From: Melaminivora jejuensis
GTDB lineage: Bacteria; Pseudomonadota; Gammaproteobacteria; Burkholderiales; Burkholderiaceae_C
Direction: 5' to 3'
Length of the DNA: 64,000 nt
NCBI RefSeq assembly: GCF_017811175.1
Contig: NZ_JACWIJ010000002.1
Coordinates: 2,170,001-2,234,000 of the forward strand
Of this stretch, positions 9,140 to 17,358 are shown piece after piece; within the stretch, counting starts at the first letter, position 1, and every line of letters starts with the position of its first letter. Both the position numbers and the translations under genes were made by a program. The notes under the pieces were generated by a model that saw only the letters and a program-made list of their open reading frames with translations, was not told where the DNA came from and searched no databases.

Positions 9140-9715
9140 ATGAAACCCAGCAAGAACGGCGCCGAGGGCCAGCAGCAGCACGCAGGCGAGCCCCAGGCCC
9201 TGGAGCTCGACATGGAGGCTGTGCGCAAGGCCGGCACTGCCGACCTGGACGACGGTGCCGTGACCCCCGGCTACGGCCCCTACCGCGAAGCCATCATCAA
9301 GCTGCTCAACTCCGCGCTGGCCACCGAGCTGGTCTGCGTGCTGCGCTACAAGCGCCACCACTTCACCGCCGACGGCCTGGAATCGCCCGCCATTGCCGCC
9401 GAATTCCTGGAGCACGCCAACGAGGAGGCAGCGCACGCCGACAGGATTGCCGAGCGCATCGTGCAACTGGGCGGCTCGCCGGACTTCAACCCGGCCTCGC
9501 TGCTGGAGCGCAGCCATGCCGACTACGACGAATGCACGGATCTGAAAGGCATGTTGCGCGCCAACCTGGTGGCCGAGCGCATCGCCGTGGAAAGCTACCG
9601 CCAGATGGTCGAGCTGATCGGCGACAAGGATCCGACCACGCGCCGCATGTTGGAGGGCGTGCTGGCCGAGGAAGAAGAGCACGCCGACGAACTCAGCGAC
9701 TGGCTCAGGCGCTGA
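9140..9715 (+). CDS. Ferritin-like / bacterioferritin-type protein
   Basis: A 191-residue four-helix protein. After a 35-residue polar tail come iron-site signatures: ELVCVLRYKRHHF, EFLEHANEEAAHADRIAERI (Glu and ExxH), and AVESYRQMVELIG with EEEEHADEL. This is the pattern of bacterioferritin/Dps-like ferritins rather than of the shorter Dps itself. It probably sequesters or oxidises Fe(II). It stands in a run of stress-type genes; GGAGG precedes the ATG. Haem-ligand assignment is not possible by eye. Confidence 0.85.
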   Translation: MKPSKNGAEGQQQHAGEPQALELDMEAVRKAGTADLDDGAVTPGYGPYREAIIKLLNSALATELVCVLRYKRHHFTADGLESPAIAAEFLEHANEEAAHADRIAERIVQLGGSPDFNPASLLERSHADYDECTDLKGMLRANLVAERIAVESYRQMVELIGDKDPTTRRMLEGVLAEEEEHADELSDWLRR

Positions 9716-9765
9716 GCCAGGACATCCCGTTTCTCTCCCCCAACCCAGACCCCAAGGAAAACACC

Positions 9766-10080
9766 ATGAAATACGCCCGAGCCCTTGCCTTTGCACTGGT
9801 CGCCAGCGCCACCATCGTCACTACCGGCTGCTCGGTGGCGCGCCACCAGCAGACCGTCGGCTCCTATGTGGACGATGCCGGCATCACCACCGCCGTCAAG
9901 GCCAAGATGGCCGAGGACAAGACCGTGGCCGCCACCTCCATCAGCGTGGAGACGCTCAACGGCACGGTGCAGCTGTCAGGCTTTGCCAAGTCGCAGGCGG
10001 AAAAGGATCGCGCCGAAAACATCGCGCGCAACACCAAGAACGTGCGCGAGGTGCGCAACAGCATTGTTGTGCGCCCGTAA
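9766..10080 (+). CDS. BON-domain lipoprotein (OsmY-like)
   Basis: A 104-residue exported protein: signal peptide with lipobox TTGC (Cys22), then one BON domain (about residues 35-103: DDAGITTAVKAKMAEDKT, SVETLNGTVQLSGFAKSQ, VREVRNSIVV). BON domains bind phospholipid surfaces and are found in OsmY and DolP. It ends the stress-type run and is followed by a strong rho-independent terminator at 10109. AAGGAAA lies upstream of the start. Confidence 0.9.
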   Translation: MKYARALAFALVASATIVTTGCSVARHQQTVGSYVDDAGITTAVKAKMAEDKTVAATSISVETLNGTVQLSGFAKSQAEKDRAENIARNTKNVREVRNSIVVRP

Positions 10081-10108
10081 GCGCAGCCGGCAACGCCATA
10101 CGCAGCGA

Positions 10109-10133
10109 CCGGGGCAGCAGCCCCGGTTTTTTT
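10109..10133 (+). terminator. Rho-independent terminator after BON gene
   Basis: CCGGGGC-AGCA-GCCCCGG stem followed by TTTTTTT, 28 bp after the stop of the BON-domain gene. Confidence 0.9.
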
Positions 10134-10164
10134 CGTCTGGCGCGCCTGGCAGCCGCTGGCCGCC

Positions 10165-10653
10165 TCAGCCCTGCGCCAGCCGCGCGCGCAGGCGCCGATC
10201 GACCTCGGGCGAGACGAACTTGTCCACCTCGCCGCCCAGCGAGGCGATCTCGCGCACGAAGGTGCTGCTGATGAACTGGTACTTGTCGCTGGGCGTCAGG
10301 AACACTGTCTCGACCTGCGGCATCAGATGCCGGTTCATGCCGGCGAGCTGGAATTCGTAGTCGAAATCCGTCACTGCACGCAGCCCGCGCACCATGGCCC
10401 GGGCGCCGCGTGCGACAACGAAGTCGCGCATCAGGCCGGCAAAGCTCTCCACCCGCACCTGCGGGTAGTCGCGCACGGCGTGGCGCACCATCTCGATGCG
10501 CTCGTCCAGGCTGAAAAGGGTCTTCTTGTGGTGGCCGGCGGCTACGGCCACGATCAATTCATCGAACAGCAGCGCGGCGCGCCGCACCACGTCCTCATGC
10601 CCCAGGGTGATGGGGTCGAAAGTGCCGGGATAGACGGCAAGCACGTGCGGCAT
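10165..10653 (-). CDS. coaD: Phosphopantetheine adenylyltransferase
   Basis: CoaD transfers AMP from ATP to 4'-phosphopantetheine, the penultimate step of coenzyme A synthesis. The 162-residue protein carries the nucleotidyltransferase signature YPGTFDPITLGHEDVV at the N-terminus and ISSTFVREIASLGG near the C-terminus, both diagnostic. CAGGAGAG precedes the ATG at 10653. In related bacteria it commonly follows rsmD directly; here the 325 bp between them hold M1 copy A and R1 copy 2. Confidence 0.97.
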   Translation of the reverse strand: MPHVLAVYPGTFDPITLGHEDVVRRAALLFDELIVAVAAGHHKKTLFSLDERIEMVRHAVRDYPQVRVESFAGLMRDFVVARGARAMVRGLRAVTDFDYEFQLAGMNRHLMPQVETVFLTPSDKYQFISSTFVREIASLGGEVDKFVSPEVDRRLRARLAQG

Positions 10654-10697
10654 GGCAAAACTCTCCTGATTGCGACTGCGGCGGTGGTTGGTAGTAA

Positions 10698-10858
10698 GAG
10701 CGTGTTTACGATCCCCGCGCGGGTGCGCGGGCGCGGCCTCGGGCGGTCTGCGGCGTTGCAAATCCTCGCGATAGCACGGGCTATCGCTGCGGTTTGCGCC
10801 TGGCAGCCCATCCCGATCCGCACCCGCGCCCCTGCGCGCGGAGATCGTAAACACGCTC
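10698..10858 (-). mobile_element. M1 MITE-like element, copy A
   Basis: 161-bp element with terminal inverted repeats GAGCGTGTTTACGATC (16 bp perfect, 23 of 24 over a longer span) and flanking 3-bp direct repeats TAA at 10695-10697 and 10859-10861. An inner palindrome (GCGATAGC...GCTATCGC) lies near the middle, so the whole element can fold back. No coding capacity. Opposite orientation to copies B and C. Confidence 0.8.
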
Positions 10859-10920
10859 TAAGAGTCGGCAGCGGCGGCGCATGGGGCCGGCCTGCTACCG
10901 ATAAATCGGTCTGGTTTTGG

Positions 10921-10979
10921 CATCAAATCAAGCTCCAGCCCTTGCCTGGCAAGCGCTGGCAGCTACCTTTTTTGATGAT
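10921..10979 (+). repeat. R1 dispersed repeat, copy 2
   Basis: AAGCTCCAGCCCTTGCC, then TGGCAAGCGCTGGCAGCTA, then a T-rich tail. It abuts the stop codon of rsmD and lies 62 bp from M1 copy A. The core palindrome CTTGCC-T-GGCAAG is perfect here. Confidence 0.85.
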
Positions 10980-11680
10980 TATCCAGCGTCTGGCGCAGCC
11001 TGCAGCAGGTGGGCGTGGACGGCCCCTGCCTTCAGGTGGCGATGCAGGGCCAGCCCGAGTGCCGCCAGTGCCGCCGGCTCCCAGGCCTGCCCGGCCTCCA
11101 GGTAGATGAAGCCGCCCGGCGCCAGCGCCCGGGCTGCGCTGCGCAGGGCCGGCGCGAAACTGTCCTGCTGGGCATAGGGCGGATCGATGAAGACCAGCTC
11201 CAGGCTGGCCGCCGCCGCACCTTGCAGGGCCTGCAGGCCATCGCCGCGCCGGATCGACACCTGCTGCTGGCTGGCCTGCAGCCGCTGCACATGGCGGCGC
11301 AACTGCGCCGCCAGGGCGGCGTCGCTCTCCACCAGCAGCACGCTGGCGGCGCCGCGCGAGGCGGCCTCCAGCCCCAGCGCGCCAGTGCCGGCGAAGGCGT
11401 CCAGGCAGCGCCAGCCGCCCAGATCTTGGCCCAGCCAGTTGAACAGCGTCTCGCGCACGCGATCGGGCGTGGGGCGCAGGCCGGGCTTGTCGGCCACCGG
11501 CAGGCGGGTGCGCTTCCATTGCCCACCGATGATGCGCACCTCGCCGCTGACCGGGGCCGGCGCGCCTGGCGCTCCGCCCGTCTTGCCGGTCTTGGCGGGA
11601 TGGGCGATCCTGGCGGCCCCGGCAGACTTGCCGCTCTTGCCTGGCTGGCCATCGGCCCTGCCGCTGGCTGCCCTGCTCAT
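10979..11680 (-). CDS. rsmD: 16S rRNA (guanine966-N2)-methyltransferase RsmD
   Basis: Methylates G966 of 16S rRNA using SAM. Core motifs: VRIIGGQWKRTRLPV, RPTPDRVRETLFNWL, SAM loop DAFAGTGALGLEAASRGA and catalytic FIDPPY. An unusual N-terminal extension of about 45 Lys/Gly/Ala/Pro-rich residues precedes the conserved start of the fold, so the true start may be further in; the ATG at 11680 overlaps the preceding M16 gene by 4 bp (ATGA), favouring translational coupling. The stop codon lies at the edge of R1 copy 2. Confidence 0.94.
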   Translation of the reverse strand: MSRAASGRADGQPGKSGKSAGAARIAHPAKTGKTGGAPGAPAPVSGEVRIIGGQWKRTRLPVADKPGLRPTPDRVRETLFNWLGQDLGGWRCLDAFAGTGALGLEAASRGAASVLLVESDAALAAQLRRHVQRLQASQQQVSIRRGDGLQALQGAAAASLELVFIDPPYAQQDSFAPALRSAARALAPGGFIYLEAGQAWEPAALAALGLALHRHLKAGAVHAHLLQAAPDAG

Positions 11681-13047
11681 GGCTTGGCCGGCTGCGCGCC
11701 GACGATGACGGTGACCATGCGCCCGGGCTGCAGCTTTCTCTGCATGGCGGCGCGGATGTCGGCCACGGTGAGGGCCTGCACCCGCTCCGTCCAGTGCTCC
11801 AGGTAGTCCAGCGGCAAATCGTTCCAGGCGATGTTGACCACATTGGCCAGCAGCTTGCGGTTGCTGTCGATGCGCAGGGCAAAGCCGCCGATCAGGTTGT
11901 CCTTGGCGGCGCGCAGCTCGGCCTCGGTCGGGCCTTCGGCGACGAAGCGCGCCAGCACCTCGCGCGTGAGCTGCACCGCCTGCTGCGCCTGATCCGGGCG
12001 CGTCTGCAGGCCGATCACGAAGGCGCCGGCGTTCAGGCCGGGCGAGAACTGGCTATAGACGCCATAGGTCAGGCCGCGCGTCTCGCGCACCTCGTGCGTC
12101 AGGCGCGAGGTGAAGCCGCCGCCGCCCAGGATGTGGTTGCCCACCAGCAGCGCCAGAAAATCCGGGTCGCTGCGCACAAAGCCCGGCTGGCCGATCAGCA
12201 CATGCGCCTGCGCCGAGGCAAGCGCAATGTCTTGCTGCACGGCGCGCGCCAGCGGCTGCACGGCTGGCACGGGCGGCAGCGGCGCGCAGTCGGCAGCCTC
12301 GGCAGCCGGCAGGCGTGCCAGCAAGGTCTGCACCAGCGCCTGCGCCTGTGCGCGCGTCACCGCGCCGACGATGGACACGCGCGCGCGGCAGGCCTGCACG
12401 TAGCGCTGATGAAAGGCCTGCATGTCGGCCACGCCGATGGCGGCCAGGGTGTCCGCCGTGGCGAACTGGCCATAGGGGTGGCTGCCGAACACGTCGCGGG
12501 CAAAGGCTTTGCCGGCGACGGTGCCGGGGCGCGTGTCGGCCTCGCGGATGCTGGCCTGCCAGCGCGCGCGCTCGCGCTGCCAGACGTTGGCGGCAAAGCT
12601 GGGCTGGGCCAACTGGCGCGCGGCCAACTGCGCGGCGCGCTCCAGCAGATCGGCTTCGGTCAGCGAGCGCAGGCCGAAGACCAGGCCGTCGCGTTCGGCG
12701 CCGGCGTCGAAGCTGGCGCCCAGGTCGGCCCAGGCCTCGCCCAGGTCGTTCTCGTCCAGCGCCGGCGCATTGCCCGCAGCCTGCACGCCCTTGCTGCTCA
12801 TCAGCGCCACGGCGCTGGCCAGGCCGGCCTGTGCCGGCGGATCGCGGCGCGTGCCGGCGTCGAAGTCGATCTGCACATCCACCATGGGAATGGCCGGGCT
12901 TTGCACCAGCCAGACACGCGCGCCGCTGGCCTCGCTCCAGTGCTCGATGGGCAGCAGCGCCCAGGCTGATTGAGCATAAAAAACGGCTCCAGCCCATACC
13001 AGGCAAGCGCGGATAGCTATCTTTTTGAGAGTATCTTGCATCATCAT
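11677..13047 (-). CDS. M16 zinc-peptidase-like protein, non-catalytic subunit type
   Basis: A 456-residue exported M16 (pitrilysin/processing-peptidase) homologue. The metal motif HxxEH expected in the first domain is missing: the equivalent segment reads GLASAVALMSSKG. It is therefore probably the structural partner of the intact peptidase encoded just upstream (13064-14533), like the alpha/beta halves of mitochondrial processing peptidase. Other M16 features (GQPGFVRSDPDFLALLVGN, LGGGGFTSRLTHEVRETRGL) are present. The signal peptide (KIAIRACLVWAGAVF) is encoded by R1 copy 3. Sixteen bases separate it from the upstream gene. Confidence 0.9.
   Translation of the reverse strand: MMMQDTLKKIAIRACLVWAGAVFYAQSAWALLPIEHWSEASGARVWLVQSPAIPMVDVQIDFDAGTRRDPPAQAGLASAVALMSSKGVQAAGNAPALDENDLGEAWADLGASFDAGAERDGLVFGLRSLTEADLLERAAQLAARQLAQPSFAANVWQRERARWQASIREADTRPGTVAGKAFARDVFGSHPYGQFATADTLAAIGVADMQAFHQRYVQACRARVSIVGAVTRAQAQALVQTLLARLPAAEAADCAPLPPVPAVQPLARAVQQDIALASAQAHVLIGQPGFVRSDPDFLALLVGNHILGGGGFTSRLTHEVRETRGLTYGVYSQFSPGLNAGAFVIGLQTRPDQAQQAVQLTREVLARFVAEGPTEAELRAAKDNLIGGFALRIDSNRKLLANVVNIAWNDLPLDYLEHWTERVQALTVADIRAAMQRKLQPGRMVTVIVGAQPAKP
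12975..13028 (+). repeat. R1 dispersed repeat, copy 3, inside a signal peptide
   Basis: AAAACGGCTCCAGCCCATACC, then AGGCAAGCGCGGATAGCTAT, then CTTTTTG. It lies wholly inside the 5' coding region of the M16-like gene on the opposite strand, where it encodes residues about 8-24 of the signal peptide. Confidence 0.85.
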
Positions 13048-13063
13048 GACCTTGTGCCCCGGC

Positions 13064-14533
13064 TCAATGGACGCGCCCGCTGGCCGGCGCCTGGCCCTGC
13101 GCCCCAGGCTGGGGCTGGGTGGGGTTGTGCGCTGGACGCGGCTGCGGCACCAGGGTGGCCACGGTCAGCTGATCGTCGCCGAACCAGCGCGCCGCCACCG
13201 ACTGCACCTCGGCAGGCGTCACGCCGCGCAGCAGTTGCAGCAGGCGCTCGTCGGCATCCAGTGGCAGGCCCTGTACCCAGTTGCTGCCCAGGTCGCTGGC
13301 CTGGGCCTGCAGCGAGTCGCGCGCGTAGATGGTGGCTGCGGCCCACTGCGTGGTCACGCGCTCCAGCTCGGCAGCGCCGATGCCTTCGCGCGCCACGCGG
13401 GCGATCTCGGCACGCAGCGCGCGTTCGACATCCTGGGCGCTCTTGCCCGCCGCCGGCACGCCGGACAGCAGGAACAGCGCCGGCCCGCGCCCGACCACCG
13501 AGGCATCGCTGCCGGCGTTGTCGGCCACGCGGTCGGCGCCTTGCGTCAGCGCCCGCTGCAGCCGCGCGCCGTCGTAGCCGCTGAGCACGGCGGACAGCGC
13601 CAGCAGCGCCAGCGCATCGCGGTCGCTTGGCGTGAGATCCTGCACGCGCTCGATGCGCGGCACGCGAAAGGCCAGCGCCACATAGGCCTGGTCGGCGGGC
13701 GCCTTGAACTCGATGCGGCGCATACCCTTTTGCTCGGGCTCCTCGCGCGGCTTCCTGGCCGGCACAGGCCGTGCGGGAATGCTGCCGTAGGTCTGCTGCG
13801 CCAGCGCCAGCACCTGCTGCGGCTCGACGTCGCCCGCCACCACGACCGCCGCATTGGCCGGCACATACCAGCGCGCGTGGAACTGGCGCGCGTCATCGGG
13901 CGTCATGGCGTCCAGGTCGCTCATCCAGCCCACCACCGGGCGGCGATAGGGCGCGGCGATGAAGGTGCTGGCGTACAGCTGCTCGATCAGCGCCGCGCGT
14001 GGCTGGTCTTCGGTGCGCATCCGGCGCTCTTCCTTGACCACCTCCAGCTCGCGCCGGAACTCCTCGTCGGGCCATTGGTTGTGCTCGAAGCGGTCGGCTT
14101 CGAGCTGCATGACATCGGCCAGCCGGCTGGCCGGGATCTGCTGGTAGTAGCCGGTGTAGTCGCGGCTGGTGAAGGCATTTTCCTGTCCGCCCAGGGCGGC
14201 GACGCGGCGCGAGAACTCGCCCGGCGCCAGGGTCTTGGTGCCCTTGAACATCATGTGCTCCAGCACATGGGCCACGCCCGAGGTGCCGTCCACCTCGTCC
14301 ATGGAGCCCACGCGCAGCCAGACCATGTGCAGCGCCGTGGGCGCACGCCGGTCGGGCTGCACGATCAGCTGCATACCGTTGGCCAGCGTGAACTGCTGGG
14401 CGCCGCTGGCCGTGGCGGCCTGGGCTTGCTGGAGGGCCGGGGCCGGCACTGCGGCGGCGGACGGTGAGGAAGCCTGCTGGGCCAGCGCGGACACGCCCGC
14501 CAGCAGGGCCATGAGGGTAAGAGCGCGTTTCAT
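13064..14533 (-). CDS. M16 family zinc metallopeptidase, catalytic subunit type
   Basis: A 489-residue exported protease with signal peptide MKRALTLMALLAGVSALAQQ. The inverted zinc motif is intact: HVLEH (His89, Glu92, His93), with the downstream conserved GQENAFTSRDYTGYYQQIP and the second zinc Glu region LEADRFEHNQW. C-terminal M16 domain motifs (YDGARLQRALTQGADRV) follow. It pairs with the HxxEH-less gene downstream. Divergent from ftsY across only 29 bp. Substrate unknown; M16 pairs of this kind degrade peptides in the periplasm. Confidence 0.93.
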   Translation of the reverse strand: MKRALTLMALLAGVSALAQQASSPSAAAVPAPALQQAQAATASGAQQFTLANGMQLIVQPDRRAPTALHMVWLRVGSMDEVDGTSGVAHVLEHMMFKGTKTLAPGEFSRRVAALGGQENAFTSRDYTGYYQQIPASRLADVMQLEADRFEHNQWPDEEFRRELEVVKEERRMRTEDQPRAALIEQLYASTFIAAPYRRPVVGWMSDLDAMTPDDARQFHARWYVPANAAVVVAGDVEPQQVLALAQQTYGSIPARPVPARKPREEPEQKGMRRIEFKAPADQAYVALAFRVPRIERVQDLTPSDRDALALLALSAVLSGYDGARLQRALTQGADRVADNAGSDASVVGRGPALFLLSGVPAAGKSAQDVERALRAEIARVAREGIGAAELERVTTQWAAATIYARDSLQAQASDLGSNWVQGLPLDADERLLQLLRGVTPAEVQSVAARWFGDDQLTVATLVPQPRPAHNPTQPQPGAQGQAPASGRVH

Positions 14534-14562
14534 AGAATGGCTGCGATTCTAAGAACCCGCCA

Positions 14563-15771
14563 ATGTTCAGCTTCTTCAAGAAAAAAACCCCCGCCCCCGA
14601 AGCGCCGCCAGAACAGCCGGCGTCCCCTGCTGCGCCCGTGGCCGCGCCGATCCCTGCTGCCGGCGCAGCGCCTTCCGCCAGCACCCCTGCCGCTCCCAGC
14701 CCGGCCCCGCCCGCAGCGGCCAGCCCGGCCACAGGCGCCATGGCCTGGCTGCGCAAGTCCTTCGGCGGCGCCGGTGCCGAATCCGATGCCGCCGCGCCAG
14801 CCGCCGCCCAGGCTCCTGCGGCATTCCCGGCTGCGCCCGAGCCGACCGCCAAGCCGTTGCCCGCTGCCAGCGCCCGCCAGCATTGGGTCGAACGCCTGAA
14901 ATCCGGGCTGAAGAAGACCGGCACCAGCATCGCCACCGTCTTCACCGGCACGCAGATCAACGAGGCGCTGTACGAGGAACTGGAGGACGCGCTGCTGATG
15001 GCCGATGCCGGCGTGCGCGCCACCCAGCACCTGCTGGACGACCTGCGCCGGCGCGTCAAGGAGACCAAGGCCACCGAGCCCGCCGCCGTCAAGGCACTGC
15101 TGGCCGACGCGCTGGCCGATCTGCTGCGCCCGCTGGAAAAGCCCCTGGTCATCGGCGAGCACACGCCCACCGTGATCATGGTGGCCGGCGTCAACGGCGC
15201 GGGCAAGACGACTTCCATCGGCAAGCTCACGCGCCATCTGGCCGAGCACGGCCAGAGCGTGCTGCTGGCTGCCGCCGACACCTTCCGCGCCGCCGCGCGC
15301 GAGCAGCTGGGCGTCTGGGCCACGCGCAGTGCGGTGGAGATCATCAGCCAGGAAGGGGGCGACCCGGCTGCCGTGAGCTTCGACGCCGTGGCTGCCGGGC
15401 GCGCACGCGGGCGCGACGTGGTGCTGGTGGACACCGCCGGGCGCCTGCCCACGCAGCCGCATCTGATGCAGGAGCTGGCCAAGATCCGCCGCGTCATCAC
15501 CAAGGCCGACGCCAGCGCGCCGCACGAGGTGCTGCTGGTCATCGACGGCAACACCGGCCAGAACGCGCTGGCGCAGGTGCGCGCCTTCGACGATGTGCTG
15601 CAGCTCACCGGCCTGATCGTGACCAAGCTCGACGGCACGGCCAAGGGCGGCGTGCTGGCGGCCATCGCCCAGGAGCGGCCCGTGCCGGTGTATTTCATCG
15701 GCGTGGGCGAGCGCCTGGAAGACCTGGAGACCTTCAACGCACGCGAGTTCGCCCAGGCGCTGCTGGCCTGA
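14563..15771 (+). CDS. ftsY: Signal recognition particle receptor FtsY
   Basis: SRP receptor GTPase that docks Ffh-ribosome complexes to the SecYEG translocon. The 402 residues begin MFSFFKKKTP, with an Ala/Pro-rich, low-complexity A domain to about residue 105, then N and G domains: GVNGAGKTTSIGKL (G1, about 207), DTFRAAAREQLGVW, DTAGRLPTQPHLMQEL (G3) and TKLDGTAKGG (G4/G5). The A domain is less acidic than in E. coli. Divergent from the M16 pair, a neighbourhood common in Burkholderiales. Confidence 0.97.
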   Translation: MFSFFKKKTPAPEAPPEQPASPAAPVAAPIPAAGAAPSASTPAAPSPAPPAAASPATGAMAWLRKSFGGAGAESDAAAPAAAQAPAAFPAAPEPTAKPLPAASARQHWVERLKSGLKKTGTSIATVFTGTQINEALYEELEDALLMADAGVRATQHLLDDLRRRVKETKATEPAAVKALLADALADLLRPLEKPLVIGEHTPTVIMVAGVNGAGKTTSIGKLTRHLAEHGQSVLLAAADTFRAAAREQLGVWATRSAVEIISQEGGDPAAVSFDAVAAGRARGRDVVLVDTAGRLPTQPHLMQELAKIRRVITKADASAPHEVLLVIDGNTGQNALAQVRAFDDVLQLTGLIVTKLDGTAKGGVLAAIAQERPVPVYFIGVGERLEDLETFNAREFAQALLA

Positions 15772-15893
15772 GGGCGCGCCCGGGGATGGAGGCGCGTAGC
15801 GCGTGGTGCGTGGTGCATTTGGCGTTGACCGCACGACCGCCCCCGGCGCAGGGCGGCGCGCGGGCCATCGGGACAGCGCCCTTTCAGCTACGC

Positions 15894-15950
15894 TTTCAAT
15901 AGCTGCCAACGCTTGCCAATCAAGGGTTTGATGGCTTTTTCATCATTATT
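15894..15950 (-). repeat. R1 dispersed repeat, copy 4
   Basis: Minus-strand reading: AAAAAGCCATCAAACCCTTG, then ATTGGCAAGCGTTGGCAGCTAT, then TGAAAG. Lies in the 434-bp gap after ftsY, 50 bp from M1 copy B. Nothing else coding is seen in that gap. Confidence 0.8.
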
Positions 15951-16000
15951 CCCGGAAGTTGCCGCTCAAGTATTGGCGGCAGCTGGCCGATAGGCACTTA

Positions 16001-16149
16001 GAGCGTGTTTACGATCTCCGCGCGCAGGGGCGCGGGTGCGGATCGGGATGGGCTGCCAGGCGCAAACCGCAGCGATAGCCCGTGCTATCGCGAGGATTTG
16101 CAACGCCGCAGACCGCCCGCGCACCCGCGCGGGGATCGTAAACACGCTC
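16001..16149 (+). mobile_element. M1 MITE-like element, copy B
   Basis: 149-bp copy with the same GAGCGTGTTTACGATC terminal inverted repeats, flanked by TTA direct repeats at 15998-16000 and 16150-16152. It lacks a 12-bp internal block (AGGCCGCGCCCG-like) that copies A and C carry near the right end. Confidence 0.8.
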
Positions 16150-16205
16150 TTACGCCTCGTGCGCTTTTTCGTGCGCGCCCGCGTGCAACCCCGGGAGATC
16201 ACACC

Positions 16206-17321
16206 ATGAAGATTGCCGCATCGACCCTGGAGTGGCAGGCCGAGCACAGCGCCAGCCGCACGGAAAGCCACAGTGCCAGTCTGCGTTCCTGGAGCGGCCA
16301 GCGCCCTGCCGACGCTGCGGCCCTGGGCGCTGCCCTGCCCGCCGGCGGGCAGGCCTCCAACGCCGCCGGCCAGGCCGGGGCCGCGCTGGTGCGCTCATCC
16401 CTGCAGATCAGCCAGGAAGCCCGTCGCCTGCTGCGAGAAGAAGGCCTGCAGGCCGGCAGCGCCGTCGATCGGGCGCAGCAGCCGCTGTGGCGCTCGGAGC
16501 TCAGCCCGCTGCAGAGCATGATCAGCCAGCTCATCGAGCACATGACCGGCGTGGGCGCCAACTTGATCCGCGTCGAGGCTGGCGCCGCCCAGGCGCAGCC
16601 CTTGCCCACGGACAGCGAGGGCCGCGCGCTGGCCAGTGCTGCCCAGGCCGCCAACTGGGGCCTGGAGTACGACGAGCACCACGTCCTGGAAGAAAGCGAG
16701 AGCACCCGCTGGGCCGCCCAGGGCACGATACACACCACCGACGGGCGTGAGGTCAGTTTCAGCATCGAGCTGCAGATGCAGCGCCACTTTCGCCAGGAAA
16801 GCAACACCTCGCTGCGCCTGGGCAACGCCCGTCCGATCGACCCGCTGGTCATCAACTTCGACGGCACGGCAGCCGAGCTGCAGGACGTGCGCTTTGCCTT
16901 CGACCTGGACAGCGACGGACACGCCGAGCAGGTGCCGCTGCTGGCCGGCAACCGGGGTTTTCTGGCGTTGGATCGCAACGGCAACCAGCGCATCGACAAC
17001 GGCAGCGAGCTGTTCGGCCCGGGCACCGGCAACGGCTTTGCCGAACTGGCGGCCTACGACGACGACGGCAATGGCTGGATCGACGAAAACGACCAGGTCT
17101 TCGAGCAGCTGCGCGTGTGGACGCCGTCCGCCGATGGCCCGGGCACGCTGCGCAGCCTGCGCGAGGTCGGCGTCGGCGCCATCTCGCTGGCTGCCGCCGG
17201 CACGGAGTTCGCGCTGCGCACAGCGGACAACCGCAGCCTGGGCCAGGTGCGCGCCACCAGCGCCTATCTGTACGAGGATGGCCGGGTCGGCCACGTGCAG
17301 CAGCTCGACCTGAGCGTCTGA
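16206..17321 (+). CDS. Hypothetical protein with EF-hand-like calcium loops
   Basis: A 371-residue protein with no recognised enzymatic domain and no signal peptide. The N-terminal 110 residues are Ala/Ser/Gln-rich and helical. Residues about 215-320 carry three Asp-rich loops typical of calcium sites: FDLDSDGHAEQ, LDRNGNQRIDNGSELFGPG and YDDDGNGWIDENDQVF, followed by LRVWTPSADGPG. The same D-x-N/D-x-D-G arrangement occurs in large Ca-dependent exported proteins of proteobacteria. It begins 57 bp after M1 copy B; transcription may be influenced by that element. Secretion route is unknown. Confidence 0.8.
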   Translation: MKIAASTLEWQAEHSASRTESHSASLRSWSGQRPADAAALGAALPAGGQASNAAGQAGAALVRSSLQISQEARRLLREEGLQAGSAVDRAQQPLWRSELSPLQSMISQLIEHMTGVGANLIRVEAGAAQAQPLPTDSEGRALASAAQAANWGLEYDEHHVLEESESTRWAAQGTIHTTDGREVSFSIELQMQRHFRQESNTSLRLGNARPIDPLVINFDGTAAELQDVRFAFDLDSDGHAEQVPLLAGNRGFLALDRNGNQRIDNGSELFGPGTGNGFAELAAYDDDGNGWIDENDQVFEQLRVWTPSADGPGTLRSLREVGVGAISLAAAGTEFALRTADNRSLGQVRATSAYLYEDGRVGHVQQLDLSV

Positions 17322-17358
17322 AGGGCGCCCCGAAGGGGGATTTCTGAGCGGCCCGGGG

